Assembly (NCBI GenBank): GCA_016946835.1
Contig: JACVTC010000075.1
Location: 870,043-934,042 of the forward strand
DNA: 64,000 nt
Source of the DNA: Neocallimastix lanati (nom. inval.)
Lineage: Eukaryota > Neocallimastigomycota > Neocallimastigomycetes > Neocallimastigales > Neocallimastigaceae
Reading direction: 5' to 3'
The notes beneath the pieces were generated by a model. The model had not been told where the DNA came from, did no database searches, and worked only from the letters and a program-made list of their open reading frames with translations. This document shows positions 20,163 through 31,101 of this stretch, in pieces; within the stretch, counting starts at the first letter, position 1, and every line of letters begins with the position of its first letter. The translations under genes were made by a program, and so were the position numbers.

Positions 20163-22116
20163 GGATCATGTTGATCTGTGATCCAGTATCGTACAGCACA
20201 TTTAAATCTTGGAGCCCCTCTTTGGTACGAAGATTACTTATCTTGGCCTCTGGCACAAATTCTTCGCACTCAGACCCATCTTGCATCAGAAGTGCTGTCT
20301 TGGGAATTGGATTATTACTGCTGGTACGTGAGTCCTTATAGTAGTTTTGTTTTTCGCTTGGTCTCGTACTGAAATCTTTACCACTATTGTGGTTATATCC
20401 ATCTTTTTTATTTTTATCGTAATTGTTTTGCTTAGTAGGCTCTTTCCTACTAAAATCTCTTTTATCGCCTCGGCGATTATCGCTGTTCCTCCTTCTCTTG
20501 GCTTCAATATCCTTGGAGGGTCTTCGCGGGTCCATCATTCCAAGTAGGGCCATGATGGCTATCTTTCTCTCGCGGTTGTATTCGTATCTTTCTAAGTAAT
20601 CGTCTTTGTAATCCGCGGGGAATGTATCACATCTCCTTAGACAAGTCACGTAATCTTCTAAGGTTTGCTTTTCTGCAGGTAAATCATAAAAGGCTTCACG
20701 AACCGAGGGTCTAACTTGTTGTACGAGTAGTAGCCTTTTGGTTTCATCCGTTAGCTGAAGTATTCTACTTAACCTATTAAATTCTGATAGGTATTCATAG
20801 GCTTTACCCCAATCGTGCCTAAGTTTAAGCATTGCTGTTTTAACTTCTTCCAATGTTCTTTCGCTTTTAAACTCCTTCAGCAATCTATCCATCAACCTTT
20901 GAGGTTGTGGGTCATCTCGTTGTTTGAATACTTCGTCCATTTGGTACCACTTCTTAGCAGTTCCTTGTAAGTGGTCCTCGATAAAGTACAACATAGCCGT
21001 GGGCTCGCTTTGGTAATACTTCTGGTGTCTACCAAAGTACCTTTTTAACCTGTCAATAAATGATTCTACATCCCCAGTTTCACCATTGAACATTGGGATG
21101 TCTCTTTCGTACTCCACGGGGTACGCGTCGGTCATAACCACATCTTCCATCGCACTTCTGGTCATTATAGGAGGCGTGAGGTGGTGATAACTACCGTATC
21201 TTGCTTCTTTAGTATCTATATGTAGTGGGAAAGGTTTGCTCGTCGACGCCTGCTCCTTATTCTGAGCATCCAAAGCCAGCTTACCCAGTCGTTCGATCTC
21301 CTGTTGCTGTACTTGGTTAATAGCCATTAGCTTTTCAATTTTTTCTTCGAGTTCATTCAAGTGTACCTTATCCCTTTCTTGGTTCGCATCCAAGAATTCC
21401 TCAATCTTGTACAACTTTTGACCTTTATCCTCTAGGTCTTGTTGTATTTGTTTTCCTTTTATCTGGTCCGCATCCAGATAGGTTTCAATCTTTTTGATTT
21501 CAGCTTTAACAGCGGCCTCTTTATCTCTGCTTTCAGCGAGTTGCTGGTTTAGATACGCTTGTACCTTTTGAAGCTCTAGCACACTAGCTTGGCTACTAGA
21601 TTTATCTTCTTCCACACGCCTCTCAACCTCTCCAAACCGTTGGTCTACAGCAGGTATAAAGTTGCTAAGTTCAGCTTCAATTTTAGCGAATCTCATTTCA
21701 CTTTGGTTTTGCATCTGTTCTATCATCGCAGCCGTCTGTTGCTGAGTGCTTATTATCATGTTCTTAAAATCCTCCATCTGCTTACTCAGCAAAGCAGCAA
21801 AGTCCATCGCTCCAGCATTAGCATTCTTGCTTGAACTTTCTCCTTGGTTAGTCCCTGGCCTGCTGGCTTCAGGTTTACTAGCCTCAGGTTGACTCTTCTC
21901 AGGCGCCGCAGCTGGTTTAGGTTTAGAAGCAGCTGGTTTCTCAGGAGTACTAGTCACTTTCTTGTCTCCTGTATTTTGGCGTCGAGATGGAGGTGCTTCT
22001 ACAGGCGTAGGGCTACTCTATGCAGTCACGCTGCCCACCGAACTCTTCAGAGAACCACTCCTTGTGATTTTTCTTGTGTTTTCGGGCGCCTTATTACTCT
22101 TATTCTTTTTATCCAT
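20163..22116 (-). pseudogene. D Gag with start of protease
   Basis: The frame opens at an ATG at 22116 (MDKKNKSNKAPENTRK), has a TAG at 22018-22020, then is open from the Met at 21957. It has a Pro/Ala/Lys-rich head, a long predicted coiled coil (about residues 50-225 of the 599-aa ORF, repeated QQ, EE and heptad Leu/Ile) and a Gag core (ERDIPMFNGETGDVESFIDRL, WYQMDEVF, LRHDWGKAYEYLSEFNRL). A basic Arg/Lys/Asn tail follows; no CCHC knuckle is visible. The protease starts at LYDTGSQINMI and is then cut by S3. Gag and pol share one frame. Confidence 0.75.
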
Positions 22117-22300
22117 TTACTTTTCTTAATAATTTATCTAGTAATTATAAATATATTCACTCACTTTTAGTTTATTTAAAAGATTATAATTTGTTCACTT
22201 ACTTAAATTTATTTAGTTGATATAATCGTCCACTTAATTTTTTTTTTTTTTTTTCAAAATAATAATATAAAATAAATAAAAATAAAAAATAAAAATAATT
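22117..22300 (-). other. D leader remnant and junction to F
   Basis: There is no gene here. AT-rich D leader sequence runs into T-tracts, and from about 22300 the sequence matches the E leader (31920 onward). D has no visible primer site or 5' LTR. The D/F boundary is therefore a deletion or recombination join somewhere in the homopolymers at 22235-22310. Confidence 0.5.
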
Positions 22301-22479
22301 TTTTTTTTTTCTTTTAAAACGTTTGTTCTACACTAAAGAAAATTTAATTTATTATTTATTAAAAAAAAATTTATTAATGAAATATTTATTATTTTAATAA
22401 AAGGAAAAAAAATATATATATTTTTATTTTATTGCAAAAAAAAAAAAAAATAATAATAATAATAATAGGAGAACAAATT

Positions 22480-22800
22480 TATAAAAGCCTAAAATAAAAA
22501 TAAAAAAAAACTATATATTTTAACGTCACTTCGCAAGAATGACCAGGGTTTTATCAGGGATCGAACCTGACCCACCTCTTATTTTCTGCGCGAGTGAACA
22601 AACTATCACCTGTTGAAGTGTGTAGTTGCCTTCAGCGTGAAGGTTTTATAGTTCTAGGGCGTATTTGCCTAATTGTCAAGGATTTGTTCCTTGAGATACT
22701 CGCGTTTACAATTTACAAAACCTTGCAAAATTGTAAATAAGAGTTTATGAAATTAATATCCTGCAAGCTAACACTGTCTTACTCGAATATTAACTTCGTA
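22480..22800 (-). other. GC-rich structured leader domain, F copy
   Basis: This segment and its near-identical copy at 32090-32410 are far GC-richer than the surroundings. They contain several stems: CTTCA/TGAAG, TCAAGGA/TCCTTGA, and on the minus strand TCAGG-TTCGATC-CCTGA, which looks like a tRNA T-arm. No complete tRNA cloverleaf can be built from it. Role unknown; packaging or translation initiation are possibilities. Confidence 0.45.
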
Positions 22801-23000
22801 AATTTGTTAACTTTTTATTATCTTTTTTATTATTATTTTTTTATCTATAATCTATAATCAAATAAATTTACTACAAAAACTAAAGTTTTCCAAAGTTTTT
22901 TTTTTTTTTTTTTTTTTTTTTTATGATAACTTTTATTATTATTAATATTAATATTAAATTATTAATTATTATTATTTAACAAAACTTATGGATAATCTGA

Positions 23001-23109
23001 TAGTATACCCTGTCTGACGTGCAGCTTGCCTCTTCACGGCGTCATGCCACGCGGGTACCACGGCTACTGTATTCAATATAAAATACAGCAGTCCAGAGCC
23101 TACTAGCCC
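23001..23109 (-). other. Leader structural module, F copy
   Basis: Same blocks as in C (5155-5270): TAGTATAC, CAGCTTGCC, GGCGTCATG, GTACCA, hairpin CTGTATT/AATACAG and TCCAGAGC. It lies about 100 nt from the primer site. Confidence 0.6.
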
Positions 23110-24071
23110 AATTACTATGTAGGTTAAACTTAGCCCGGAAATCTATATCCAAGGCTTTGTTAAATAATTTAATTAATAAATAATATTAAATTTTATTTTT
23201 CTAATATTCCCCGATATCTCCACCATAAATTATGTTATGGTTCGGGTTTTATTAGAATTTTTATTTAATTTTTTATTTTCAATATTTTTATGTCTACATT
23301 TTAATTATTGAAAAACTTCACTTATTTATACTTTTTGAAAAAAAATAAATATTTAAAGCCTTTCTACATTTTATTATCATATTTAAAAAAAAAATATTTA
23401 CTATTACTAATTACTTAAAATTTTATATTAATTTAAATTAACTAATTCATAAGTATTTTTATTTTAATAAATTTTGTCTATATAATTTTATATTATTTTT
23501 CATATACTAAAACTAAATTATTTAATATATCCGAAAAGTAACAAACAAAATTTAAAAAGATTTTACATAAAAATAAAGTTATTTTAATCAAGAATGTTAA
23601 TATAATATTCTTATATTTTATATAAACTAAATTTAAAAACTATAATATATTTAATATTTATTATTAATCAATTAAGATTTGATTTTATTTGTGGGGAATA
23701 AAAATATTAAATAATCAATTTAAAAATAAAATAAAATACTAAAAAGAATACAAGTTTAATATTGATACAATATAATAATAATATAATAATATATTTGAAA
23801 ATAAAAATAAAATATTAATATTGATAATAAACACTTTAATAAAATAATAAAATTTAAGGTTAAATTATAGATATTGATATTAATAATAAAAATATAAAAT
23901 TATTGATAATATTTTAGAAACTTTTAATAAAAATATAAAAAAAAAATATATTTAGAAAATATTTTAGTATAGAAAATATAGTAAAGTAATATTAAGTAAA
24001 GAATAATATAATGGATTCTAAAGTAAGTTGAAATTCTAATTAATAATCCATTATATGTTCGTTCTTTACCA

Positions 24072-24075
24072 TACT
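24072..24075. other. F/E junction TACT
   Basis: The F LTR ends TTTACCA and the E LTR starts TGTTATGG with only TACT between. The same tetranucleotide follows the E right LTR, so it is E's target duplication and also the base of the stack. Confidence 0.85.
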
Positions 24076-24913
24076 TGTTATGGTTCGGGTTTTATTAGAA
24101 TTTTTATTTAATTATTTATTTTTAATATTTTTCTGTCTACATTTTAATTATTGAAAAACTTCACTTATTTATACTTTTTGAAAAAAAAATAAATATGTAA
24201 AGCCTTTCTACATTTTATTATCATATTTAAAAAAAATATTTACTATTACTAATTACTTAAAATTTTATATTAATTTAAATTAACTAATTCATAAGTATTT
24301 TTATTTTAATAAATTTTGTTTACATAATTTTATATTATTTTTCATATACTAAAACTAAATTATTTAATATATACGAAAAGTAACAAACAAAATTTAAAAA
24401 GATTTTACAGAAAAATAAAGTTATTTTAATCAAGAATGTTAATATAATATTCTTATATTTTATATAAAATAAATTTAAAAACTATAATATATTTAATATT
24501 TATTATTAATCAATTAAGATTTGATTTTATTTGTGGGGAATAAAAATATAAATTAATCAATTTAAAAATAAAATAAAATACTAAAAAGAATACAAGTTTA
24601 ATATTGATACAATATAATAATAATATAATAATATATTTGAAAATAAAAATAAAATATTAATATTGATAATAAACACTTTAATAAAATAATAAAATTTAAG
24701 GTTAAATTATAGATATTGATATTAATAATAAAAATATAAAATTATTGATAATATTTTAGAAACTTTTAATAAAAATATAAAAAAAAAATATATTTAGAAA
24801 ATATTTTAGTATAGAAAATATAGTAAAGTAATATTAAGTAAAGAATAATATAATGGATTCTAAAGTAAGTTGAAATTCTAATTAATAATCCATTATATGT
24901 TCGTTCTTTACCA
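24076..24913 (-). repeat. E element 3' LTR
   Basis: TGTTATGGTTCGGG to TTCTTTACCA, 838 bp, nearly identical to 32838-33676 and to F. A polypurine tract follows (sense GTGGGGGCATCT, plus 24914-24925). The few base differences between the E LTRs point to a recent insertion. Confidence 0.9.
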
Positions 24914-24936
24914 AGATGCCCCCACTAAGACTCAAG

Positions 24937-25887
24937 CTAATCTATAGCTGAGTTATACTTTACTATATTTTTCAAATGAACATTACGATTCATTTGAATC
25001 ATAGTATTTGGGTCCGCAAGTGTTACTGTATTAAATTGTTTTTTTATTACTTTTAAAGGACCGACAAAATAAGGTTCTAATTTAGAACGACTAAAATTTC
25101 GAACAAGAACTAAATCACCGATTCTTATGTTTTTGGAATTTTTCATGCTATTTTTTTCTTCCCTTCGATTGGCCCAATATTTACTTGCGTTCTTTACATT
25201 TTCAGCTGCTTCCATGGTCCACCTATAATGTGAGATAAATTTTTCTAAAAGAATTTCATCTGAAGATTTATTCACTCCTTGTGTAGGTCTAGCAGCAATG
25301 TCGAAAGGCTGTTGATCCTCACGATCATAAACTAATTCGAAGCTAGAATGTTTGGTTACAGAATTCTTTGTAGTTCTAAGGGCCCACAAGGCTGAAGGTA
25401 ATACCTCATCCCAGTCTTTATTTTCTTCACCAAGTAATCTCAATAATTTACCAATTTCTTTATTCCTATTTTCAATCAATCCATTACTTTCTGGGTGATA
25501 GGTAGTGGTAAATTTTACGTAAACATCATATAAGTCCAGGAATATTTTAGTCATATCCGATGTGAATTGAACGCCATTATCCGTTGTAATGACTTGAGGA
25601 ACTCCATGTCTAGCGAAAACATTAATTAAAAACTTAATAATGTCCTTAGATGTAATATTTTCAGTAGGTTCAGCCTCCACCCACTTTGTGAAATAATCCA
25701 CCGCAACAATGATATATTGGTTTTTATTACCAGTCTTTATTAAGGGACCAATAATATCAAGTCCAAGATGAGTAAAAGGGCCTTCAACTTCTGTTGGAAT
25801 GTTTTCGGTTGGTTCTGGATATGGCTGAGGGCGATTTAACTGACATTTTTCGCATTTTGAAATTATCCGTTTTATATCGTTGACCAT
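24937..25887 (-). pseudogene. E pol: integrase
   Basis: 316 aa, in the same frame as the RT-RH piece, separated by one TAA at 25918-25920 (TY-stop-RLRKSYYW, where K and J have Gln). It completes the IN zinc finger (CEKCQ) and carries the core residues in LGLDIIGPL, TTDNGVQFTS and PESNGLIENRNKE. A short C-terminal module (DLVLVRNFSRSKLEPYFVGP) ends the protein, with no chromodomain. The TAA looks like a CAA to TAA change. Confidence 0.85.
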
Positions 25888-25917
25888 ATCATTCCAGTAG
25901 TAACTTTTTCTAAGTCT

Positions 25918-28231
25918 TTAATATGTTTTATAATAACCTTCATGGCCAATATGATGTGCTTCGAGAATTAATTTTAGTTTTTCATTTCTTTCGGTAACAA
26001 GTTTTCTATAATTATTTCCATCTATAAAATAATCTATACCATCAATCTTTGTAAATTTTTCTTCAATAAATTCTTTAATTACTTTAGAAAGTGAATCATT
26101 TTCATCATCTTTATTCGTTTTTATAGCTAATACCTTTTGTTCTTTATCGTTCTTCATTCTAGATAAAGCGTCGGCTACTACATTTTTTTTACCTTGCTCA
26201 TAGCGAATATCCACTTTTAGCATACTTGCAGTCAAACACCATCTTGTTTGTCGTGCATTATTCGGTTCCTTATTATTAAATAAACCTAGTAGAGGTTTGT
26301 GATCTGTAAAAACTATGGTTCTAAAGGGGCTTCCCATAATATAAGGTTTTAATTTAGTAATACAATAATATAAAGCCGTTCCTTCCAAATCGGTTATTCC
26401 ATAATTCTTTTCTGCTTTGGTTAAGCTACGGCTAATGAAATGAATCGGGTGTTCTATTTCCGATTCGTCTTTCTGCAATAAAACTCCACCAATACCTTCA
26501 TATGATGCATCTGTTCGAATAATGAATTCTTTGGAAAAATCAGGATATTTTAAAATAGGAGCATTAATTAATTTTTCTTTTAATTTGGTAAAACTTTGTT
26601 TTTGTTCATTATTCCATCTATATTTTACGCCTTTTCTTAATAGCTTACAAAGAGGAGCTGAGGTTTGAGCATATTCATTTATAAAGTTCCTATAATATCC
26701 TACAGCACCTAAGAATGATCTTAACTCATGTATATTCGTGGGTTCTTTCCAGGCTTTAATTGCTTCAATTTTACTATTTTGAGGACTAAGACCCTTAGTA
26801 GAAATCTTGTGACCAAGAACTTCAACTTCCGTTTGCATAAAGTGACATTTTTCAATATTAATTTTTAATTTATGTTCCTTGAAGATTGCTAATACCTGTT
26901 TTATGTGTTGGATATGTTCTTCGACAGTTTTTGAATATATATGTATATCATCAATAAAGTTGAAAACACATTTTCCGATTAAAGGAAATAAAATTCTATT
27001 CATTTCCCGTTGGAAGGTAGCCGGAGCTCCAGTTAATCCAAAAGGCATAACTTTGAATTGGTAGTTGCCAAATTTGGTTGTAAAACTGGTTATTTCAACA
27101 CTTTCTTCGTCCATTAGGATTTGATGGTAACCTGAGTATAGATCCATAGTAGTAAAGATTTTGGCACCATCTAGACTGTCAAATATCTCGTCAATATATG
27201 GAAGGGCATAAGAGTCTTTTTCGGTTAGATCATTCACCTTGCGGTAGTCCACACACAATCTCCATTTTCCATTAGCCTTTGGGACCACAACAACAGGTGA
27301 AGACCATTCTGAATAAGATGGTACAACTAGCTTTTTCTTAATAAGTTTAATTAGTTCTTCTTTAATAATATCAGATTTAAATTTGGTTACTCTGTAACAT
27401 CTTTGTTTAACAGGTTTTGCGTTCGCTTTCAAGTTAATTATATGAGGGGCCAAGTCTGACGGTGTTAATTCTTCAGAAGATGTCGCTATAATGTCCAAGT
27501 TTTCTTCAAGTAATTTTACTATTACATCTTTATAATCTTTACAAAGGCTTGCTAAAAATTTTTCATCATGGATATACTCTTGCGGAGATAGACCTTCAAG
27601 TTTCTTTAATTCATTAGTTGTGTCTTCATCTTCAAGTATTTTTCTTACTATACATACTAATTTTTCTTCTTCTTGGAAATTATTATTAATAGGAGCTATA
27701 ACGTCGATTAGTCCTAGAGAATTAAATTGACATAAACTATATCTTATAGGATGGATAAAAAGATTGTGTTCTACTTGAGTTTGAAAATTAATCAACAAAT
27801 CATAAAATGGGTCATCATCATCAATTATACGAAAATCTACTATCATTTTATAATCATTAATCTTAACAGGTATTCGTACAATAATTCCTTCTGAATACTC
27901 ATCATTCTTAGTCGCTAAACGTATCCTTCCACGACTAATACCTACTTCTTCATAATTTCCAGGTAATTTCTCATAAAATTTTTTTGTGATAACATTGAGA
28001 TTGCTACAAGAATCAATTAGTGCTTTACCAGGAATTTCATCTACTGTTACATCAACCATGGCAATATCTTCTTCTGAGGTTTCCTTACTTTTGCTAATAT
28101 AAGAGTGATCAATATTATTTACCAAAGTAGCAGCAGCAATAGTATTGTTTAATGCACCTATTATTTTCTTTTCAGGTTTTTCTAATTTTAATCCTTGACT
28201 TACTTGACTTCTGACTTTTGGAGAAACATTG
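25918..28231 (-). pseudogene. E pol: protease, RT and RNase H
   Basis: The ORF starts formally at 28125, but the frame is open to the S4 insertion at 28231. The protease turn reads DSCS (ALIDSCSNLNVITK) instead of D-T/S-G. RT has KWRLCVDYRKVND, TTMDLYSGYHQI, MPFGLTGAPATFQ and FNFIDDIHIYS with FIDD as catalytic centre. RH has IRTDASYEGIGG, GITDLEGTA and FTDHKPLLG. It ends at a TAA inside the IN zinc finger. Only this stop and S4 interrupt pol. Confidence 0.85.
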
Positions 28232-28856
28232 TGTAAAGATTTAATAAATCTTTAATACATTAAATAGCTTAATTTTTCGTACAATTAATTTATTTAATGT
28301 ATATGAATTATTTTTTTAATATAAAATTTATTGAAATAAAATTTAATTATTTTTTTAATTGAAAATATTTTTTAATTAGTTTAGTTAATTTAGTTTAGTT
28401 TTAAATAGTTAAATATTAATTTAGGAATAATCTTAAATAGTTAATATTTATAAAAATAGTTTTTCAATATTAAATATATAATTAAAATTATTATAAGTAT
28501 TAAAATAATAAATAAAATAAAGAGTTTAAAAAATTAATTTTAGTTTTAGTAAATTAATAAATAATAAAAAATTATTAATTAAAAAATCTTTTGTTTATAA
28601 ATAAATAGTTTTATATATATTATTAAATAACATCATATATTAATATTGTAATAAGAAAAAATATAAATACATGTAATTTTTCTTAATTTAATCGATGTAT
28701 TAGTTATTAACTATTTTACAGTTAATAACATAAAAGAAGTTTATAATTAATAAAAGAGTTTATTAATAAAAGAAATTACTTTAATTTTATTTGTTTAAAT
28801 TGTAGTGTTTTTTTTTATTGTTATAATCTGTTTTTTTTATTGACGGATTCATTACA
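28232..28856 (+). mobile_element. S4: solo LTR inserted in E pol
   Basis: TGTAAAGATTTAATAAATCTTTA to GGATTCATTACA, 625 bp, with CATTG on both sides (28227-28231, 28857-28861). It is in the opposite orientation to E and is related to S3 by its TGTAAAG start and terminal hairpin. It splits the conserved stretch FGQLLNV/SPKVRSQVSQGLK of pol. Confidence 0.88.
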
Positions 28857-29679
28857 CATTGAGGAGCTGACCGAAACTAATATTACACTTGGTTTCATTC
28901 AAATCTTGTAAAACATCATATTCTTCCTGATCCTTACACATCTTGATGTTCCTAAGCGTTCTACTAATTGTTGCTTTTTCTTTAGGTTCTTGAAAATCTA
29001 TGAGCTTCTGTAATGTAATATTCTCATGACCTTCGTCATTAAGCTTTTCAGGAACTTCAATAACTTCCATTTCATTGATTTGTTTTGTTTTAATAATTTT
29101 ATCGTTTTCATTATCGATTAATTTATTTAATCGTTGATGCATTTTATCACTAGTAGTACTGATGCTATTTCTTTGTTTTGAAGAATCCAGACTTTGCTTT
29201 TCTCTTATAGTAATATTATCCTCCCTTTCCTTCCTTTTTCCCTTGTTATTTCCAAAGTTAGCTCTTTCTTTATTCCGAATTTGTTTTTCTTTGGCTTTCT
29301 CAATATTTATATTAGGCTGCCCCATTATCGAAGGATGTAGTTGATTTTTATTTTTAACAATTATTCTATTTTCTATTTCCTTCTCTTTTATCTTTCTTAT
29401 TGCAGGAGTTGTTATAGGGGTTGGATTATCTTTGAGACTTTTACGTTGTCTCTTTTCATTATTTTCACTAGTTTCATCGTTAGTCGTCAACTTCCTTTTT
29501 GTCGCACTAACTATAAATTCTACATCATTCTCATTATCGGATTCTTTGTGAGTTTCATTAGTATAGGAAGCATCTTCTTTTTCTTCCTTATTATAATCAT
29601 TTGTACTACTAGGAATGAATTTGTATTGTAATGAAGCTATTTTATTTTTATAGGGAGTGCTTCCTCTCCCTTTTAGTGG
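28852..29679 (-). pseudogene. E pol N-terminal part
   Basis: This frame is entered by -1 frameshifting at 29679 (PLKGRGSTPYKNKIASLQYKF); the first Met is only at 29490. It is acidic, then Lys/Arg/Asn-rich, with PITTPAIRKIKEKE and HPSIMGQPNINIEKAKEKQI, conserved in J and K. The function of this domain before the protease is unknown to me. The frame runs into S4 at 28856. Confidence 0.75.
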
Positions 29680-29685
29680 TTTAAA
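29633..29685 (-). promoter_or_regulatory. E gag-pol -1 frameshift signal
   Basis: Sense: slippery T TTA AAC in the gag frame (plus 29679-29685), 8-nt spacer containing the gag stop, and stem GGGAG/CTCCC (29653-29670). The loop motif GAAGC can pair with GCTTC downstream (29633-29637), giving an H-type pseudoknot with an A-rich second loop. The -1 frame from 29679 is exactly in register with the ORF starting at 29490. Confidence 0.85.
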
Positions 29686-30566
29686 GATTTTCCACTATAT
29701 AACCGTTTCTTATTTTCTTGAATAATTGCATTTAACTTAGGACAATTATACTGCAAATGTCCTGGATCGCTACAATAAAAACAGGCTTTAATGGTAAGAT
29801 TTTTCATTTTTTTTGTTAAGTCCTCCAATTCATAATCTTTATTTCTTTTTGGGGTTCTAACTTCATAATTCTCCCTTACTACTTTTCTGTTGTTTTGATA
29901 ATTATTCCTGATATTTATTCTTGGGTTGACAATTTCAGTTGAGTACTCTTTTGAGGGTCTCAAATTCATAACTCTATCAACCTTTTCGGCAATGTCAAAC
30001 GCCCGATTTAAAGAAATGTCATCCTTAAGGGAGACCCTTTTCCAAGCTTTTTCATTGTTCCTAAGAGCATCAATATAATCGAGAACACTGACTCGCTTCT
30101 TTCTTTTCTTATCTAATTTCAAATATATGGATCGGAAACGAGTATTAAAGTCTTTTACTCGCTCATTTCTTTTAATTCTTAAGGCACGGAGCTCACGAAG
30201 TAACATATTCTGGTCTTCTTTAAGACCATAAAAAGTTTCTAGTGCTTCTACAATTTCCTTTAAGGAAGGATATTCATCTTTTTTCTTTTCTTCTGAATCA
30301 GATTCTTCTTCTTCTTCGTCCTCACTTTCTGATTCAGAATCGGTACTGTAACTGTCAATTAAATCCTGGATAACTTCGCGAGGCTCTCCAGTAGACGTGA
30401 GTAAGCAGGCGGTAAAAATCTTTTTGGGATCAGTAACTTCCTCAAGTTTTATCCATAATCGGATTTCTGATTCCCAAGATTTGATATCGAGATTTTCCTT
30501 TGAAATTTTCTCGATATCTTTTAATTCTTTTTTTAATTCTTTAAAATTGATTTTATTTTCAGCCAT
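29673..30566 (-). CDS. E Gag
   Basis: I place the start at 30566 (MAENKINFKELKKELKDIEK), matching the K start MASVTNDTTNVPSFKDLKKELK; an upstream in-frame ATG at 30605 adds 13 unlikely residues. A helical Gag core (IKSWESEIRLWIKL, TACLLTSTGEPREVIQDL), an acidic Ser/Glu run and LRELRALRIKRNERVKDFNTRFR follow. The CCHC zinc knuckle is CFYCSDPGHLQYNC. The ORF ends SLNH-stop inside the frameshift signal. It packages the RNA and supplies the particle. Confidence 0.85.
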   Translation of the reverse strand: MAENKINFKELKKELKDIEKISKENLDIKSWESEIRLWIKLEEVTDPKKIFTACLLTSTGEPREVIQDLIDSYSTDSESESEDEEEEESDSEEKKKDEYPSLKEIVEALETFYGLKEDQNMLLRELRALRIKRNERVKDFNTRFRSIYLKLDKKRKKRVSVLDYIDALRNNEKAWKRVSLKDDISLNRAFDIAEKVDRVMNLRPSKEYSTEIVNPRINIRNNYQNNRKVVRENYEVRTPKRNKDYELEDLTKKMKNLTIKACFYCSDPGHLQYNCPKLNAIIQENKKRLYSGKSLNH

Positions 30567-30685
30567 TTGAAAATTTAAAAATGGTATTAATGCTATGATA
30601 TCCAATTTAAAAATATGTTTACTTTAAAAATATATTTAATAACAAAAAAAAATAAATTTATCTTTGTTTTATAATAATATAATTA

Positions 30686-30857
30686 TGGACTCAGAAAACC
30701 CTCTGACAATCCAATTCTTTATTCCAATAATAATTCAGACTCAGAATCTCTCTCTGAAAATCTGATAAATTAGTTCAGACTCGAAAACACCCTTCGAAAA
30801 TCTGAAACTAAAAAAAAAATTAAAATTCAGACTCAAAAACGCAATTTGAAAATCTGA
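30686..30857 (-). other. Array of four hairpins before E gag
   Basis: Units at 30686-30713, 30735-30765, 30775-30805 and 30827-30857 share one fold (plus strand): outer stem, CT, 4-bp inner stem, 6-7 nt loop, then AAAA or ACAA. Outer arms are TGGA/TCCA once and TCAGA/TCTGA three times. Inner arms are CAGA/TCTG, CAGA/TCTG, CGAA/TTCG and CAAA/TTTG. Pairing is kept while sequence changes, as expected for a selected RNA structure. Confidence 0.75.
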
Positions 30858-31069
30858 AGCTTTTTATTATGAATTTTAATGTTTATTATATTCTCTTAAG
30901 CATTAATACACAAAATATGTATATCTTAATCTTTTTTTAAATTTATTTGTAGTAATAACTTCTTTATTTAATTTTATTTAATATATTTATTTCCTTTATT
31001 AAAATAATTAATATAACATAAAACAAATTGTATAAATACTTAAATAATAATAATAATATATATTTATTT

Positions 31070-31101
<32 letters not shown>

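Larger units (their letters stand above)
22300..24071 (-). mobile_element. F: 5' remnant of an E-type element
   Basis: It contains an E-type leader (22300-23232), a primer site (plus CCCCGATATCTCCACCA, 23209-23225) and a complete 5' LTR (23233-24071, TGTTATGGTTCGGG to TTCTTTACCA). It is nearly identical to the right end of E (31920-33676). Gag, pol and the 3' LTR are missing. Its LTR is followed by TACT and then the E 3' LTR. Confidence 0.8.

Noticed and set aside
21589-22170. Plus-strand ORFs opposite D gag.
   Set aside because: They are shadows of the coding strand with low-complexity Phe/Ser/Arg composition and no domain.
22545-22640. Complete tRNA gene around the T-arm-like hairpin in the F and E leaders.
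   Set aside because: No matching acceptor 5' strand, D-arm or anticodon arm could be built on the minus strand.
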